A stretch of 64,000 bases of DNA from Sphingomonadales bacterium. Its GTDB lineage: Bacteria; Pseudomonadota; Alphaproteobacteria; Sphingomonadales; Sphingomonadaceae. Every line of letters begins with the position of its first letter. Within the stretch, counting starts at the first letter, position 1. This document shows, one piece after another, positions 9,405 through 19,699 of the stretch. The notes under the pieces were generated by a model. That model saw nothing but the letters and a program-made list of their open reading frames with translations, ran no database searches and had not been told where the DNA came from. A program made the translations under genes and the position numbers. The stretch lies in the NCBI GenBank assembly GCA_025351405.1, contig JANXVZ010000037.1, positions 40,139-104,138 of the forward strand, written 5' to 3'.

Positions 9405-9457
9405 ATGGACCATTCAAGAAACATTCGCAATGAATCGACCCTTGCAGGGACATAAAT

Positions 9458-10318
9458 ATGCCGTCCGAATACTATACATTGACGTTTTCATGCAAAGATC
9501 GTCCCGGAATAGTATCGAAAGTCTCCGGTAAAATATTCGATGTCGGTGGCAATATATTCGAATCTCATCAGTATAACGATATCGATAATGACCTGTTTTT
9601 CATGCGGACAACCTTCAGCCTTGCGGACGAAGCAAGGTTCGACCTGTTCAAGGCCGGTTTTGCCGATATCGCCACGGCGGCCGGCATGGACTGGCGAATT
9701 CATGCCCGCAGCGACCGCAAGAAGGTTTTGATCCTGGCGTCGCGCAGCGATCATTGCCTCGTCGACCTGCTCTATCGGCGGCGGATTGGCGAACTGGAGA
9801 TGGATATCAGCGGGATCATCTCCAACCATGCCCGCGAAACCTATAACGGTACGGATTTCGGCGATATTCCCTTCCATCACTTGCCGGTCACCCCCGCGAC
9901 CAAGGCTGCGCAGGAGGCGCAAATCTGGGATATCTTCACCAGCACCGGGTCGGAACTGGCCGTGCTGGCGCGCTACATGCAGATCCTGTCGCCCGGCCTC
10001 GTCGAAAAGCTGAGCGGGCGTTGCATCAACATCCACCATAGCTTCCTGCCGGGATTCAAGGGGGCAAAGCCCTATCACCAGGCCCATCAACGCGGCGTCA
10101 AGGTGATCGGCGCGACCGCGCACTACGTCACCGGCGACCTTGATGAAGGCCCGATCATCGAACAGGATGTCGAACGCATCAGCCATTCGGATACGCCCGA
10201 TGACCTGGTGCGCAAGGGCCGTGACATCGAGCGGCGGGTGCTGGCCCGTGCCGTCGCCTTGCACCTTGACGGCCGGGTCATACCCAATGGTTCAAAGACC
10301 ATCGTGTTCCGGGATTAG
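9458..10318 (+). CDS. purU: Formyltetrahydrofolate deformylase
   Basis: A 286-residue cytosolic enzyme that hydrolyses 10-formyltetrahydrofolate to tetrahydrofolate and formate, balancing one-carbon pools. The N-terminal ACT domain ([20 protein letters not shown], residues 5-80) is followed by a formyltransferase-fold catalytic domain. [13 protein letters not shown] (about 190-202) carries the catalytic Asn/His, and [18 protein letters not shown] carries the catalytic Asp. Length and architecture match PurU rather than phosphoribosylglycinamide formyltransferase, which lacks the ACT domain. An AGGGA ribosome-binding site precedes the ATG. It is divergent from the TonB receptor, and the hydrolase gene follows 28 bp downstream. 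Confidence 0.95.
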   Translation: MPSEYYTLTFSCKDRPGIVSKVSGKIFDVGGNIFESHQYNDIDNDLFFMRTTFSLADEARFDLFKAGFADIATAAGMDWRIHARSDRKKVLILASRSDHCLVDLLYRRRIGELEMDISGIISNHARETYNGTDFGDIPFHHLPVTPATKAAQEAQIWDIFTSTGSELAVLARYMQILSPGLVEKLSGRCINIHHSFLPGFKGAKPYHQAHQRGVKVIGATAHYVTGDLDEGPIIEQDVERISHSDTPDDLVRKGRDIERRVLARAVALHLDGRVIPNGSKTIVFRD

Positions 10319-10346
10319 CGACGCCAAGCGCCAGATGGAGGTACCG

Positions 10347-11729
10347 ATGACACCCAGGTTGCTGACAATTTTTGTCTTTTTGATGGGGGCCGGGGCAACC
10401 GCCGTCGTTTCGGCGACCAGCCCGGCAGCCGCCGCACCGCCGAGCATTCCCGGGGTCGATGCCCCCGAGCTGGCGGCGCCCGGCAGTGCCGGGGTCGGGG
10501 TCACGACGATCGAACTGGTCGACCCCGGCCAGCCCGACCTGCTTGCCGCCAACCTCCATACCGGTGTGGTGCCGTTGATGGATCGCAAGCTCGTCGTCGA
10601 TATCTGGTATCCGGCCACCGCCGCAGCGACGGCACCGCGGGTGACCTATTCCGCAGCCTTCTGGGGCGAACCGGGGCGGCCGCCGGTCAGCTTTACCGTT
10701 CCCGGCGTGGCGGTGCGCGATGCCGCGCCGGCGGGCAGGGCATTGCCGCTCGTCATCCTGTCGCACGGGTACAGCAATGCCCCGGCATCGATGACGTGGC
10801 TGACCGAAAACCTGGCGTCCAAGGGCTATGTCGTAGCCGGCATCCACCATGATGATGCCAACCCCTATGTGGCGCGCCCGCAGGACCGCGCAGCGCCGTT
10901 GCTGCGGCGGCCGCTCGATATCGTTTTCGTGGCGCAGCAACTGCAAAAGCGTCTCGGCGCCCAGATCGACCCGGCGCGCATCGCGCTGATCGGCTATTCC
11001 ATGGGCGGCTATGGCGTGGTCACCGCCGGCGGGGCGTCGCTCGACCCCGATGGCCCGGCGATGAAGGCTATCCCCGGTGGCTGGCTGCAACGCCATGCCC
11101 GCGGCACGCCCGGGGCGGCCGCGATGGCGCTGCCGGGGGTCAAGGCCATCGTTGCCATGGCGCCGGCGGGTGGCGGCAACCCCGGCAGCGCAAGCGGCTC
11201 CGGCAGCGCAAGTGGCTCCGGCAGCGCCTGGGGCAAGGCCGGGCTGGCGGCCATCACGGCGCCGATGTTGATCGTCGCCGGCAATCGCGATCCGGTCGTT
11301 GACTATGCTTCGGGGGCAAAGACCATCTTTGCCGATGCGATTCATTCCGATCGGTACCTGTTGACCTATCGCGAAGCCGGGCACGCCGTCGGTCTCAACC
11401 CGGCGCCCGCCGAAATGCGCGGGTCGGTATGGGACATGGACTGGTTCGAGGATGCCGTGTGGCGGCAGGACCGGATCAACGCCATCAACCTGCATTTCAT
11501 CACCGCGTTTCTCGACAGGTACCTGCGCGGCAATGCAGAGCGTGCCAGCTATCTCGATGTCGCCGTCGTCAATTCGGATGACGGCAAGTGGGATGCCCCG
11601 GCAACCGCCGCCTGGGGAGCCTACAGCCCCGGCGGCAGCGGCGTCACCCTGTGGAAGGGTTTCCAGCGACGCCACGCCCGCGGCATGGAATTGCGCCATG
11701 CGGCGCCAGGCACGCATCCAGCGGACTGA
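10347..11729 (+). CDS. Secreted alpha/beta hydrolase (dienelactone hydrolase/acetylhydrolase-like)
   Basis: A 460-residue exported serine hydrolase. It starts with a signal peptide (MTPRLLTIFVFLMGAG...). The mature part has LVVDIWYPA, the oxyanion region LVILSHGYSNAPASM, and the nucleophile elbow GYSMGG with Ser218. Later acid/His candidates are VAGNRDPVVD and EAGHAVGLN. Between the elbow and the acid strand there is a Gly-Ser stretch encoded by an 18-bp tandem repeat. ATG at 10347 has a GGAGG ribosome-binding site six bases upstream; the ATG 12 bp earlier forms part of that site. The substrate is unknown; platelet-activating-factor acetylhydrolase-like esterases share this fold. Confidence 0.85.
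   Translation: MTPRLLTIFVFLMGAGATAVVSATSPAAAAPPSIPGVDAPELAAPGSAGVGVTTIELVDPGQPDLLAANLHTGVVPLMDRKLVVDIWYPATAAATAPRVTYSAAFWGEPGRPPVSFTVPGVAVRDAAPAGRALPLVILSHGYSNAPASMTWLTENLASKGYVVAGIHHDDANPYVARPQDRAAPLLRRPLDIVFVAQQLQKRLGAQIDPARIALIGYSMGGYGVVTAGGASLDPDGPAMKAIPGGWLQRHARGTPGAAAMALPGVKAIVAMAPAGGGNPGSASGSGSASGSGSAWGKAGLAAITAPMLIVAGNRDPVVDYASGAKTIFADAIHSDRYLLTYREAGHAVGLNPAPAEMRGSVWDMDWFEDAVWRQDRINAINLHFITAFLDRYLRGNAERASYLDVAVVNSDDGKWDAPATAAWGAYSPGGSGVTLWKGFQRRHARGMELRHAAPGTHPAD
11184..11231 (+). repeat. 18-bp coding tandem repeat (about 2.6 copies)
   Basis: The unit GGCAGCGCAAGCGGCTCC occurs at 11184-11201 and again with one change at 11202-11219, followed by a partial copy. It encodes GSASGS units inside the alpha/beta hydrolase. 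Because the unit is a multiple of three, copy-number change would keep the frame and only alter linker length. Confidence 0.9.
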
Positions 11730-11845
11730 CGATCTGGCATGCCCGGCGCGCGGGTCGCCTCGCCGAGGTTGATTTTTGGGTGTTTATTCGACACAGCAAG
11801 CGCAGGCGATGCCGATTGAAGGGTGTATGCACCACACGTCTTCAT

Positions 11846-11922
11846 GCGCCCGTAGCTCAGTTGGATAGAGCGCGGGACTTCTAATCCTGAGGCCGCAGGT
11901 TCGAATCCTGCCGGGCGCACCA
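11846..11922 (+). tRNA. tRNA-Arg (TCT)
   Basis: A complete cloverleaf is visible. The acceptor stem GCGCCCG pairs with CGGGCGC, the D-arm is TAGCTCAGTTGGATAGAGC, the anticodon loop CTTCTAA has TCT at 11880-11882, the T-arm is CAGGTTCGAATCCTG, the discriminator is A, and the CCA is encoded. It reads AGA arginine codons. Confidence 0.97.
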
Positions 11923-12019
11923 GATCCTTCGCCGCCGCCAACCGGGTCATGGCCCCGGCCTCGGCCGTCATGGCCGTTCTCGATATGGCCGGATGCGATC
12001 GATCGGGTAAGCTGCCGCC

Positions 12020-12742
12020 ATGATTCGCACCACCCTTGCTGCTGTCCTGCTGCTGTGTGCAGCGCCAACGCTCGCCCAGCACGCAGGGCCGCCGCCGCCC
12101 GCCGGCGATACGGCCCAGCCCGCGGTCGCCCCGGTTGCGCCGCCATCGGTGCCCGCACCGCCACCGGTCGTCACGCCGCCCGCCGCGGCGCCAGTCGTCG
12201 CGCCGCCCGCCGCGGCAACCGTCCGGGTCGCGCTGACCACGGCGCAGGGCACTATCGTCCTCGCGCTGGAAAAAGTGCGGGCACCGCTGACCACGGCGTA
12301 TTTCCTGCGCTATGTCGACCAGAAGCGCCTCGACGGTTCGACCTTCTATCGCGCCAACCGGATCGATGCCGCGGGCAAATATGGCCTCATCCAGGGCGGC
12401 GTTCGCGATCCCAAAAAGCTGCTGCCACCGGTGGCGCATGAACCGACGACGAAAACCGGGCTGTCGCATACCGATGGCACGATTTCGCTGGCGCGGCTGG
12501 CGCCGGGCACCGCGACGGCCAACTTCTTCATCGTCGTGGGGGATCTGTCCTCGCTCGACGCCAACCCCAGGGCGGCGGGAGATAACCAGGGCTTTGCCGC
12601 CTTTGGCCATGTCGTCGAGGGCATGGACGTCGTCCACCGCATCCTTGCCGCGCCGACGTCGCCGACCGCCGGCGGCGGCGCAATGAAGGGCCAGATGATC
12701 GAAGCGCCGGTAAAAATCCTGGCGGTGCGACGCATCCCATAG
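12020..12742 (+). CDS. Periplasmic cyclophilin-type peptidyl-prolyl isomerase
   Basis: A 240-residue exported prolyl isomerase. An N-terminal signal peptide (MIRTTLAAVLLLCAAPTLAQ) is followed by a Pro/Ala/Val-rich linker of about 45 residues. The compact cyclophilin domain has VALTTAQGTIVLALE, STFYRANRI, IQGG, HTDGTISLARLAPGTATANFFIVVGD and FAAFGHVVEGMDVV. The short bacterial form lacks the eukaryotic insertions, and the usual FxMxx(Q) core is diverged. It probably assists folding of envelope proteins. It is a single gene between tRNA-Arg and the groESL operon. Confidence 0.9.
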   Translation: MIRTTLAAVLLLCAAPTLAQHAGPPPPAGDTAQPAVAPVAPPSVPAPPPVVTPPAAAPVVAPPAAATVRVALTTAQGTIVLALEKVRAPLTTAYFLRYVDQKRLDGSTFYRANRIDAAGKYGLIQGGVRDPKKLLPPVAHEPTTKTGLSHTDGTISLARLAPGTATANFFIVVGDLSSLDANPRAAGDNQGFAAFGHVVEGMDVVHRILAAPTSPTAGGGAMKGQMIEAPVKILAVRRIP

Positions 12743-12775
12743 GCCGCTGCCACGCAATCTTCACACACGCACGCC

Positions 12776-12804
12776 TTGACCTTGGCGCGCCACCGCCACA
12801 TATG
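12776..12804 (+). promoter_or_regulatory. Candidate sigma-70 promoter of groESL
   Basis: TTGACC (12776-12781) and CATATG (12799-12804) are 17 bp apart, placing a transcription start near 12811, just before the CIRCE element. The -35 is near consensus and the -10 is weak (three of six). Confidence 0.5.
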
Positions 12805-12815
12805 CGCCTCAGCCG

Positions 12816-12842
12816 TTAGCACTCGCCCCTGGTGAGTGCCAG
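12816..12842 (+). promoter_or_regulatory. CIRCE element (HrcA operator) upstream of groES
   Basis: TTAGCACTC-N9-GAGTGCCAG matches the CIRCE consensus (TTAGCACTC-N9-GAGTGCTAA) in 16 of 18 arm positions with the exact nine-base spacer. CIRCE is the binding site of the repressor HrcA, which loses activity when GroEL is occupied by unfolded protein. It lies about 35 bp before the groES ATG. Confidence 0.93.
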
Positions 12843-12877
12843 ATGGTCGCAAATCAACCAGAACGAGGGCTATCCCC

Positions 12878-13168
12878 ATGAAGTTCCGTCCGCTCCACGA
12901 CCGTGTGCTCGTGCGCCGCGTCGAAGCCGAAGAAAAGACCGCAGGCGGGATCATCATCCCCGACACCGCCAAGGAAAAGCCGCAGGAAGGCGAAGTTGTC
13001 GCCGCCGGCACCGGCGCACGCGGCGATGATGGTACCGTCCATCCGCTCGAAGTGAAGGCCGGCGACAAGATCCTGTTCGGCAAATGGTCGGGCACCGAAG
13101 TCAAGGTCGAAGGCGAAGACCTTCTGATCATGAAGGAAAGCGATATTCTCGGCATCCTGACTGCCTGA
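12878..13168 (+). CDS. groES: Co-chaperonin GroES
   Basis: A 96-residue co-chaperonin that caps the GroEL ring. [34 protein letters not shown] (the mobile loop) and [20 protein letters not shown] are diagnostic. The ATG at 12878 gives the standard N-terminus and follows a GAGGG ribosome-binding site; an upstream in-frame start would run back into the CIRCE element. groEL follows 42 bp downstream and both are under the CIRCE element. Confidence 0.98.
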   Translation: MKFRPLHDRVLVRRVEAEEKTAGGIIIPDTAKEKPQEGEVVAAGTGARGDDGTVHPLEVKAGDKILFGKWSGTEVKVEGEDLLIMKESDILGILTA

Positions 13169-13195
13169 GCCATCGCTTCCGTCCACCCGCTTTAA

Positions 13196-14860
<1,665 letters not shown>

Positions 14861-14890
14861 GGACCCGCTTTACCGACGTTCGAGAAACAG

Positions 14891-14919
14891 GGGGTCGCGG
14901 TTCGCCGCGGCCCCTTTTT
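14891..14919 (+). terminator. Rho-independent terminator of groESL
   Basis: GGGGTCGCGG-TTCG-CCGCGGCCCC forms a 10-bp stem (one G-T pair) with a stable tetraloop, followed by five T residues. It lies 30 bp after the groEL stop. Confidence 0.92.
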
Positions 14920-15120
14920 CTATGGGGTATTGGTATCTTCGGCTGCCGGAGTGGGCGCGACCGGCAGCACCGGCGCCTTGCGCGCTTCGGCGATGGCAGC
15001 ATCGACATCGGCATCGGCCTTGGCGATGACCTTGGCTTCAGCACCGCTGTTGGCGGCTTCCGGCTTGCTGTTGTTGCAGGCGGCGAGCAGCAGCGGCAAG
15101 ATGACGAGGATGCGTTTCAT
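14920..15120 (-). CDS. Small lipoprotein of unknown function
   Basis: A 66-residue protein with a lipoprotein signal: MKRILVILPLLLAAC, with the lipobox Cys at residue 15. The mature part is short, Ala/Lys/Asp/Glu-rich and probably partly helical (EAKVIAKADADVDAAIAEARK), ending in a Pro/Ala tail. It should be anchored to a membrane by its Cys lipid. It converges on groEL, and its stop abuts the T-run of the groESL terminator. No family was recognised and the ribosome-binding site is weak. Confidence 0.65.
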   Translation of the reverse strand: MKRILVILPLLLAACNNSKPEAANSGAEAKVIAKADADVDAAIAEARKAPVLPVAPTPAAEDTNTP

Positions 15121-15226
15121 GGCCGCTGGCGATAGCCGATGGGCGCCGCGATGAAAAGCTGCGAGCATCGACGCGACAATGCGGGGCGCCAGGGCATTAC
15201 GTGGCGCCAGGGCAGGGAGCGACAGG

Positions 15227-15850
15227 ATGGGGTTTTACAGCGAACGCATATTCCCGTGGTTGCTCGATCGCAGCCTCGATGTGCCGGGCATCAATTCTCG
15301 CCGCGCGGCGTTGGTCGCCGATGCCGCCGGCGAGGTGCTAGAGATCGGCTTTGGCAGTGGTGCGACCTTGCCATGGTATGATGCCGCCAAGGTGCGGCGG
15401 CTGACGGTTGTGGAACCATCCGAAGGCATGAACCGGCGCGCCGCCGCGCGCATCGCGGCAAGCGCCATTCCGGTCATGTCGGTGCCGGGGGCAGGCGAGA
15501 TGCTGCCGTTCACCGATGCCAGCTTCGATACGGTGGTGACCTGCCTGACCTTGTGCAGTGTTGCCGATCCGCCGCGCGTGCTGGCAGAGATTCGTCGTGT
15601 CCTGCGCCCCGGCGGGCGCTTCCTGTTCCTGGAGCATGTCGCCAGCGAAAATGCCGGCCGGCGGCGCTGGCAGGTGCGGTTGACGCCGTTGCAGACGGTG
15701 ATCGGCGTTGGCTGTCACCTCGATCGCGACAGCGCGGCGGCGGTGCGGGCCGCGGGTTTCACGCTGCCGCCGCTCGAACAGGCGATCGAACCGGCGTTTG
15801 GCGTCGTGGCGCCGCTGGTCCCGCTTATTTCGGGGTCGGCGGTGCGTTGA
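15227..15850 (+). CDS. Class I SAM-dependent methyltransferase
   Basis: A 207-residue methyltransferase. Motif I is VLEIGFGSGATLPWYD (near residue 37), followed by VEPSEGMNRRA (acidic loop), MLPFTDASFDTVV, and LRPGGRFLFLEHVASE. The methyltransferase-11/UbiE-like pattern suits a small-molecule or lipid substrate; the family also includes phosphatidylethanolamine methyltransferase-like enzymes. ATG at 15227 follows GGGAG at proper spacing. Its 3' end overlaps the convergent mlaA gene by 26 bp. The substrate is not identified. Confidence 0.82.
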   Translation: MGFYSERIFPWLLDRSLDVPGINSRRAALVADAAGEVLEIGFGSGATLPWYDAAKVRRLTVVEPSEGMNRRAAARIAASAIPVMSVPGAGEMLPFTDASFDTVVTCLTLCSVADPPRVLAEIRRVLRPGGRFLFLEHVASENAGRRRWQVRLTPLQTVIGVGCHLDRDSAAAVRAAGFTLPPLEQAIEPAFGVVAPLVPLISGSAVR

Positions 15851-16646
15851 CGTCGCTGGGAGGTGCGGCGGGTGGCACGGCGGGCGGTGCGTCACCGGGC
15901 GGCAGCGCCTCGTCGTCTTCCTGCGGCGGATTGCCGTCGTAATAGGCGTTCTGCCGACTTTGCAGATAGGCCGACCGTACCGTGGCATATTCGTCAAGGC
16001 TGCCCGACAGCACGCCATCGGCGCCAGCGTCGACCAGCCTTGACCTCAGGTTGATGACACGAACGCTGATCTGGCCGGCCTTGTAGAGCAGGGTCGGGTG
16101 GAAGACAGCGTTGCGGATATAGTCACCGGGATCGAGCCTGAGATCGCCGGCCAGGCCGACCCCGTCACGCACCGTCGAAGGGCCAAAGAAGGGCAGCACG
16201 ACGAACGGCCCCGACTTTATGCCCCACACCGCGAACGTCTGCCCGAAATCTTCCTGCTCCTCGGGGCGGCCCATGCCCGTCGCGACGTCGGCGAGGCCGC
16301 CGACACCCAATGTGGTGTTGATGATGAAGCGATCGAGGGTGCGGAAGGCCTGCTTGATCTTGCCCTGGAGCACGGCGTTGACGAAGCTCAGCGGCTCTTC
16401 ATAATTGCCGACGGCATTGGTGACGCCGTTGCGCACCGGCTGCGGCAACACGGTGCGATAGACGTTGACGACCGGCCGCAGCGCATATTTGTCGAGCTTC
16501 TTGTTGAAGGCATAAACGCGGCGGTTGCTCTTTTCCCACGGGTCGGCCTGGGCCTGCGCCGAACTGCCGATGCGCGGCGTGGCGCAGCCCGAAAGGCCGA
16601 CGAGCAGCAGCGGCATGACGATGTGAAGCAAGCTGAATTGACGCAT
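15825..16646 (-). CDS. mlaA: MlaA (VacJ) family outer-membrane lipoprotein
   Basis: A 273-residue lipoprotein of the Mla system, which removes mislocalised phospholipids from the outer leaflet. MRQFSLLHIVMPLLLVGLSGC has the lipobox Cys at 21. The MlaA core follows: DPWEKSNRRVYAFNKKLDKYALRPV, RFIINTTLGVGGLADVA, DFGQTFAVWGIKSGPFVVLPFFGPST and GDYIRNAV. The C-terminal 30 residues are Pro/Ala-rich and extend beyond the core. ATG at 16646 gives the signal peptide directly. Other mla genes are not nearby, which is common. Confidence 0.95.
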   Translation of the reverse strand: MRQFSLLHIVMPLLLVGLSGCATPRIGSSAQAQADPWEKSNRRVYAFNKKLDKYALRPVVNVYRTVLPQPVRNGVTNAVGNYEEPLSFVNAVLQGKIKQAFRTLDRFIINTTLGVGGLADVATGMGRPEEQEDFGQTFAVWGIKSGPFVVLPFFGPSTVRDGVGLAGDLRLDPGDYIRNAVFHPTLLYKAGQISVRVINLRSRLVDAGADGVLSGSLDEYATVRSAYLQSRQNAYYDGNPPQEDDEALPPGDAPPAVPPAAPPSDVNAPPTPK

Positions 16647-16748
16647 ATGTTTCTTTTGCCGGGGATTTTCGCGTCGCACAATGGTCCGAAGTCGGCAACG
16701 CGGCATGACGTTTTCCGGCGGGATCGTGCCCGGCGCTCCTTGACACAT

Positions 16749-16764
16749 ATAAAGATATCTTTAT
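16749..16764 (+). promoter_or_regulatory. Perfect 16-bp palindrome, operator of the methionine-cycle operon
   Basis: ATAAAGATATCTTTAT is fully self-complementary and stands out in GC-rich surroundings. It lies between a TTGACA box (16740-16745) and the start of the ArsR-methyltransferase gene, and overlaps the first ATG. ArsR-family regulators bind such dyads. Given the downstream metF-metH genes, the likely binder is the adjacent ArsR protein acting as a SahR-like sensor. That is inference. Confidence 0.7.
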
Positions 16765-17722
16765 GTCCCATTCCGGTATGCAACCGCTGCTCGATATTTT
16801 CCGCGCACTGGCCGATCCGACCCGGGTCCGCATCCTGCTGCTCGTGCGGCGCATGGAGCTTTCGGTCGGCGAGCTGGCCGCCGTGCTGGAGCAGAGCCAG
16901 CCGCGCGTGTCACGGCATTTGCGGATCCTGGGCGATGCGGGGCTGGTGAGCCGCGCCAAGGAGGGGGCCTGGGTGTTCGTGCGGCTCGGCAACAAGGCGT
17001 TGAGCGACCCGGTGCTTGCCGCCATCGACGCCATTTCGCCGGATATCGGTACTGCCGACCGGGCCAGGCTTGTCGATGTCCGCGCCGAGCGCGCCGCCGC
17101 TGCCGACGCCTGGTTTGCCGTCCATGCCGCCGATTGGGACCGTGAACGCTCGTTGCACATCGCCGAAAGCGCCGTCGAGGCGGAAATCCTGTCGGCGTTG
17201 GGGGATCGCCCGCTCGGCGCGCTGGTCGATATCGGCACCGGCACCGGCCGCATGATCGAACTGCTTGGCGCGCGGGCCGCGAGTGCCCTCGGCATCGACA
17301 GGTCACCCGAAATGCTGCGTCTGGCGCGCGGCCGTATCGATGCGTCGGGCCTCGAACATGCCGAAGTGCGGGCCGGCGACATGTATTCCTTGCCGCGCGC
17401 GTCGCATAGCGTCGATACCATCGTTCTGCACCAGGTGCTGCATTTTGCCGATGATCCGGCGGCGGTCATTGCCGAATCGGGCCGTATCCTTGCTGAAAAC
17501 GGCCGGCTGCTGGTGGTCGACCTGGCGCCGCACGACCGGGAACAGTTGCGCGCCCAGCAGCGCCATGTCCGCCTTGGCTTCGCCGAAGACCAGGTTTGCG
17601 GCTGGATGCGCGACGCCGGACTCGAGCCATGCCACGTCAGCCACCTGCCGGCACGCGATGCGCTGGGGGTGACGCTGTGGCTCGGCACACGCCTCCCGAC
17701 TTACGAAAGAGCCGCAGCATGA
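16763..17722 (+). CDS. ArsR-family regulator fused to a SAM-dependent methyltransferase domain
   Basis: A 319-residue fusion. Residues about 6-90 form an ArsR winged helix (LLDIFRALADPTRVRILLLV, ELAAVLEQSQPRVSRHLRILGDAGLV). Residues about 140-300 form a class I methyltransferase fold with VDIGTGTGRMIELLG and MYSLPRASHSVDTIVLHQVLHF. It heads an operon with metF and the split metH, joined by an ATGA overlap, so it probably senses S-adenosylhomocysteine or SAM and controls the methionine cycle, as known for SahR. The first ATG lies inside the palindromic operator and lacks a ribosome-binding site. ATG at 16778 (MQPLLDIF) may be the true start, possibly on a nearly leaderless mRNA. Confidence 0.85.
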   Translation: MSHSGMQPLLDIFRALADPTRVRILLLVRRMELSVGELAAVLEQSQPRVSRHLRILGDAGLVSRAKEGAWVFVRLGNKALSDPVLAAIDAISPDIGTADRARLVDVRAERAAAADAWFAVHAADWDRERSLHIAESAVEAEILSALGDRPLGALVDIGTGTGRMIELLGARAASALGIDRSPEMLRLARGRIDASGLEHAEVRAGDMYSLPRASHSVDTIVLHQVLHFADDPAAVIAESGRILAENGRLLVVDLAPHDREQLRAQQRHVRLGFAEDQVCGWMRDAGLEPCHVSHLPARDALGVTLWLGTRLPTYERAAA

Positions 17723-18660
17723 CCATGCCGACTGTCCAGATCGCCGCAGCGGTTCGCGCAACCGATGCGCCGCTTTATGCCGACCTGCCCGGCGACGTGG
17801 CGGTGAGCTTCGAATTCTTCCCGCCCAAGACCGAAGCCATGGAAAAGACGCTGTGGGAATCGGTCGAGACGCTCAAACCGCTGACGCCGCGCTTTGTTTC
17901 GGTCACCTATGGCGCAGGCGGATCGACGCGGGAACGCACCCATGCCACCGTTGCACGCATTGCCCGCGACACCGCGATTTCCGCCGCCGCCCACCTTACC
18001 TGTGTCAACGCCAGTCGTGACGAGATCGATACGATCGCCGACGCCTATTGGCAGGCGGGGGTTCGCCACATCGTCGCGCTGCGCGGTGATCCGCCGGTCA
18101 AGGACGGGCGCTTCGAGCCGCATCCCCGGGGCTATGCCAGTTCGTCGGACCTCGTCTCCGGGTTGAAGCGGCTGCATGATTTCGAGATATCGGTGGGCGT
18201 CTATCCCGAAGTCCACCCCGAGGCCGCCAGCGCCAGTGCCGACCTCGACGCCTTCAAGGCCAAGCTCGATGCCGGGGCCAGCCGCGGCATCAGCCAGTTC
18301 TTTTTCGAACCCGAGACCTTCTTCCGCTTTCGCGATGCCGCCGCTGCCGCCGGGGTCGATGCCGAAATCGTGCCCGGCATCCTTCCCGTCACCAACTTTG
18401 CCAACCTGCAGCGCATGGCCGGGCCGTGCGGGACGACGGTGCCGGCATGGATGTCGCGGTTGTTCGAAGGTCTCGACAACAAGCCCGAGGCGCGCCAACT
18501 CGTCGCGGCGAGTGTCGCTGCGGAACTGTGCCGCAGGCTGTATAGCGGCGGCGTCCGTCACTTCCACTTCTACACGCTGAACCGGGCGGAACTCGCCTAC
18601 GCCATTTGTCATATGCTCGGGGTGCGACCACCCCATCCCGCATTCGAGGTTGCCGCATGA
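17719..18660 (+). CDS. metF: 5,10-methylenetetrahydrofolate reductase
   Basis: A 313-residue FAD enzyme that reduces methylene-THF to 5-methyl-THF, the methyl donor for MetH. VSFEFFPPKTEAME holds the catalytic Glu. SVTYGAGGSTRERTH, LTCVNASRDEI, ALRGDPP and ISQFFFEPETFFRF are all typical. The ATG overlaps the ArsR-methyltransferase stop by four bases (ATGA), and its own stop overlaps the metH part 1 start in the same way, so translation is coupled. Confidence 0.96.
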   Translation: MTMPTVQIAAAVRATDAPLYADLPGDVAVSFEFFPPKTEAMEKTLWESVETLKPLTPRFVSVTYGAGGSTRERTHATVARIARDTAISAAAHLTCVNASRDEIDTIADAYWQAGVRHIVALRGDPPVKDGRFEPHPRGYASSSDLVSGLKRLHDFEISVGVYPEVHPEAASASADLDAFKAKLDAGASRGISQFFFEPETFFRFRDAAAAAGVDAEIVPGILPVTNFANLQRMAGPCGTTVPAWMSRLFEGLDNKPEARQLVAASVAAELCRRLYSGGVRHFHFYTLNRAELAYAICHMLGVRPPHPAFEVAA

Positions 18661-19699
18661 GTGTTTCCAATCGCTTTCGCGCCGAAGCTGCCAAGCGCAT
18701 CCTGATCAAGGACGGCCCCTATGGCACCGCCATCCAGGGCCTGGGCCTCCAGGAGGCGGACTATCGCGGCGACCTGGTGGTGACGCATGACCAGAAGGGC
18801 AACAACGACCTGCTCAACCTGACGCGCCCCGCCGCCATCGCCGGGGTCTGCGATTCGTACATCGCGGCGGGGGCGGACCTGCTCGCCACCAACACCTTCA
18901 ACGCCAACCGCATCAGCCAGGCCGATTATGGCTGCGAGGCGCTGGTCGGCGACATCAACCGCGCCGCGGCCCGGATCACGCGGGAATGTGCCGATCGCGC
19001 CACCGCCGCCGATGGCCGGCCGCGCTTCGTCGCCGGCGCGCTGGGACCGACCAACAAGACGCTGTCGCTGTCCCCGCGGGTTTCGGACCCCGGCTATCGC
19101 GAAGTCGATTTCGATGGCGTCAAGGACGTCTATCGCGAGCAGATCGACGCGCTGGTGGAGGGCGGCGTCGATATCATCCTCATCGAGACGGTGTTCGATA
19201 CGTTGAACGCCAAGGCCGCCGCCTTTGCCGCGATGGAAGCCGGCGAGGCGCTGGGCTGCGAACTGCCGATCATGCTGTCGATGACGCTGACCGACCTGTC
19301 GGGGCGCAATCTGAGCGGCCAGACGGTGGAGGCCTTCTGGCATTCGATCCGCCATGTGAAGCCGCTGTCGGTCGGCCTCAACTGTTCGTTCGGTGCCACC
19401 GAATTGCGCCCGCACGTCGTCGCGCTGGCCAAGGTCGCCGATACGCTGCTCCAGGTCTATCCCAATGCCGGGTTGCCCAACGATCTTGGCGAATATGACG
19501 AGGCGCCGGATACCACCGGGGGGCTTGTCGGCGACTGGGCGGCGACCGGCCTGATCAATATTGTCGGCGGCTGTTGCGGCACGACGCCGGCGCACATCGC
19601 GGCGATGGCCGAGGCAGTGGGGGCGTATCCACCGCGGGTGGTGCCGCATGAGGGCGCAGCGCTGCGGCTGTCCGGCCTCGAAGCCTTTAGTTTCGCCGC

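Larger units (their letters stand above)
9108..9457. other. 350-bp divergent intergenic region, TonB receptor / purU
   Basis: No convincing gene is present. The short frames here lack ribosome-binding sites and family resemblance. The region is more AT-rich than its surroundings, as expected for two divergent promoters. It contains two palindromic operator candidates, annotated separately. The purU gene has an AGGGA ribosome-binding site just before its ATG, and the TonB receptor has GGGGGGA. Confidence 0.7.

Noticed and set aside
11184..11231. CRISPR-like or non-coding repeat
   Set aside because: The repeats are contiguous, in frame and encode a Gly-Ser linker inside a supported gene; there are no spacers.
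16650..16780. Possible SAM, SAH or cobalamin riboswitch before the methionine operon
   Set aside because: The space between mlaA and the ArsR gene is only about 115 bp and shows a short DNA palindrome rather than the conserved aptamer elements of these riboswitches.
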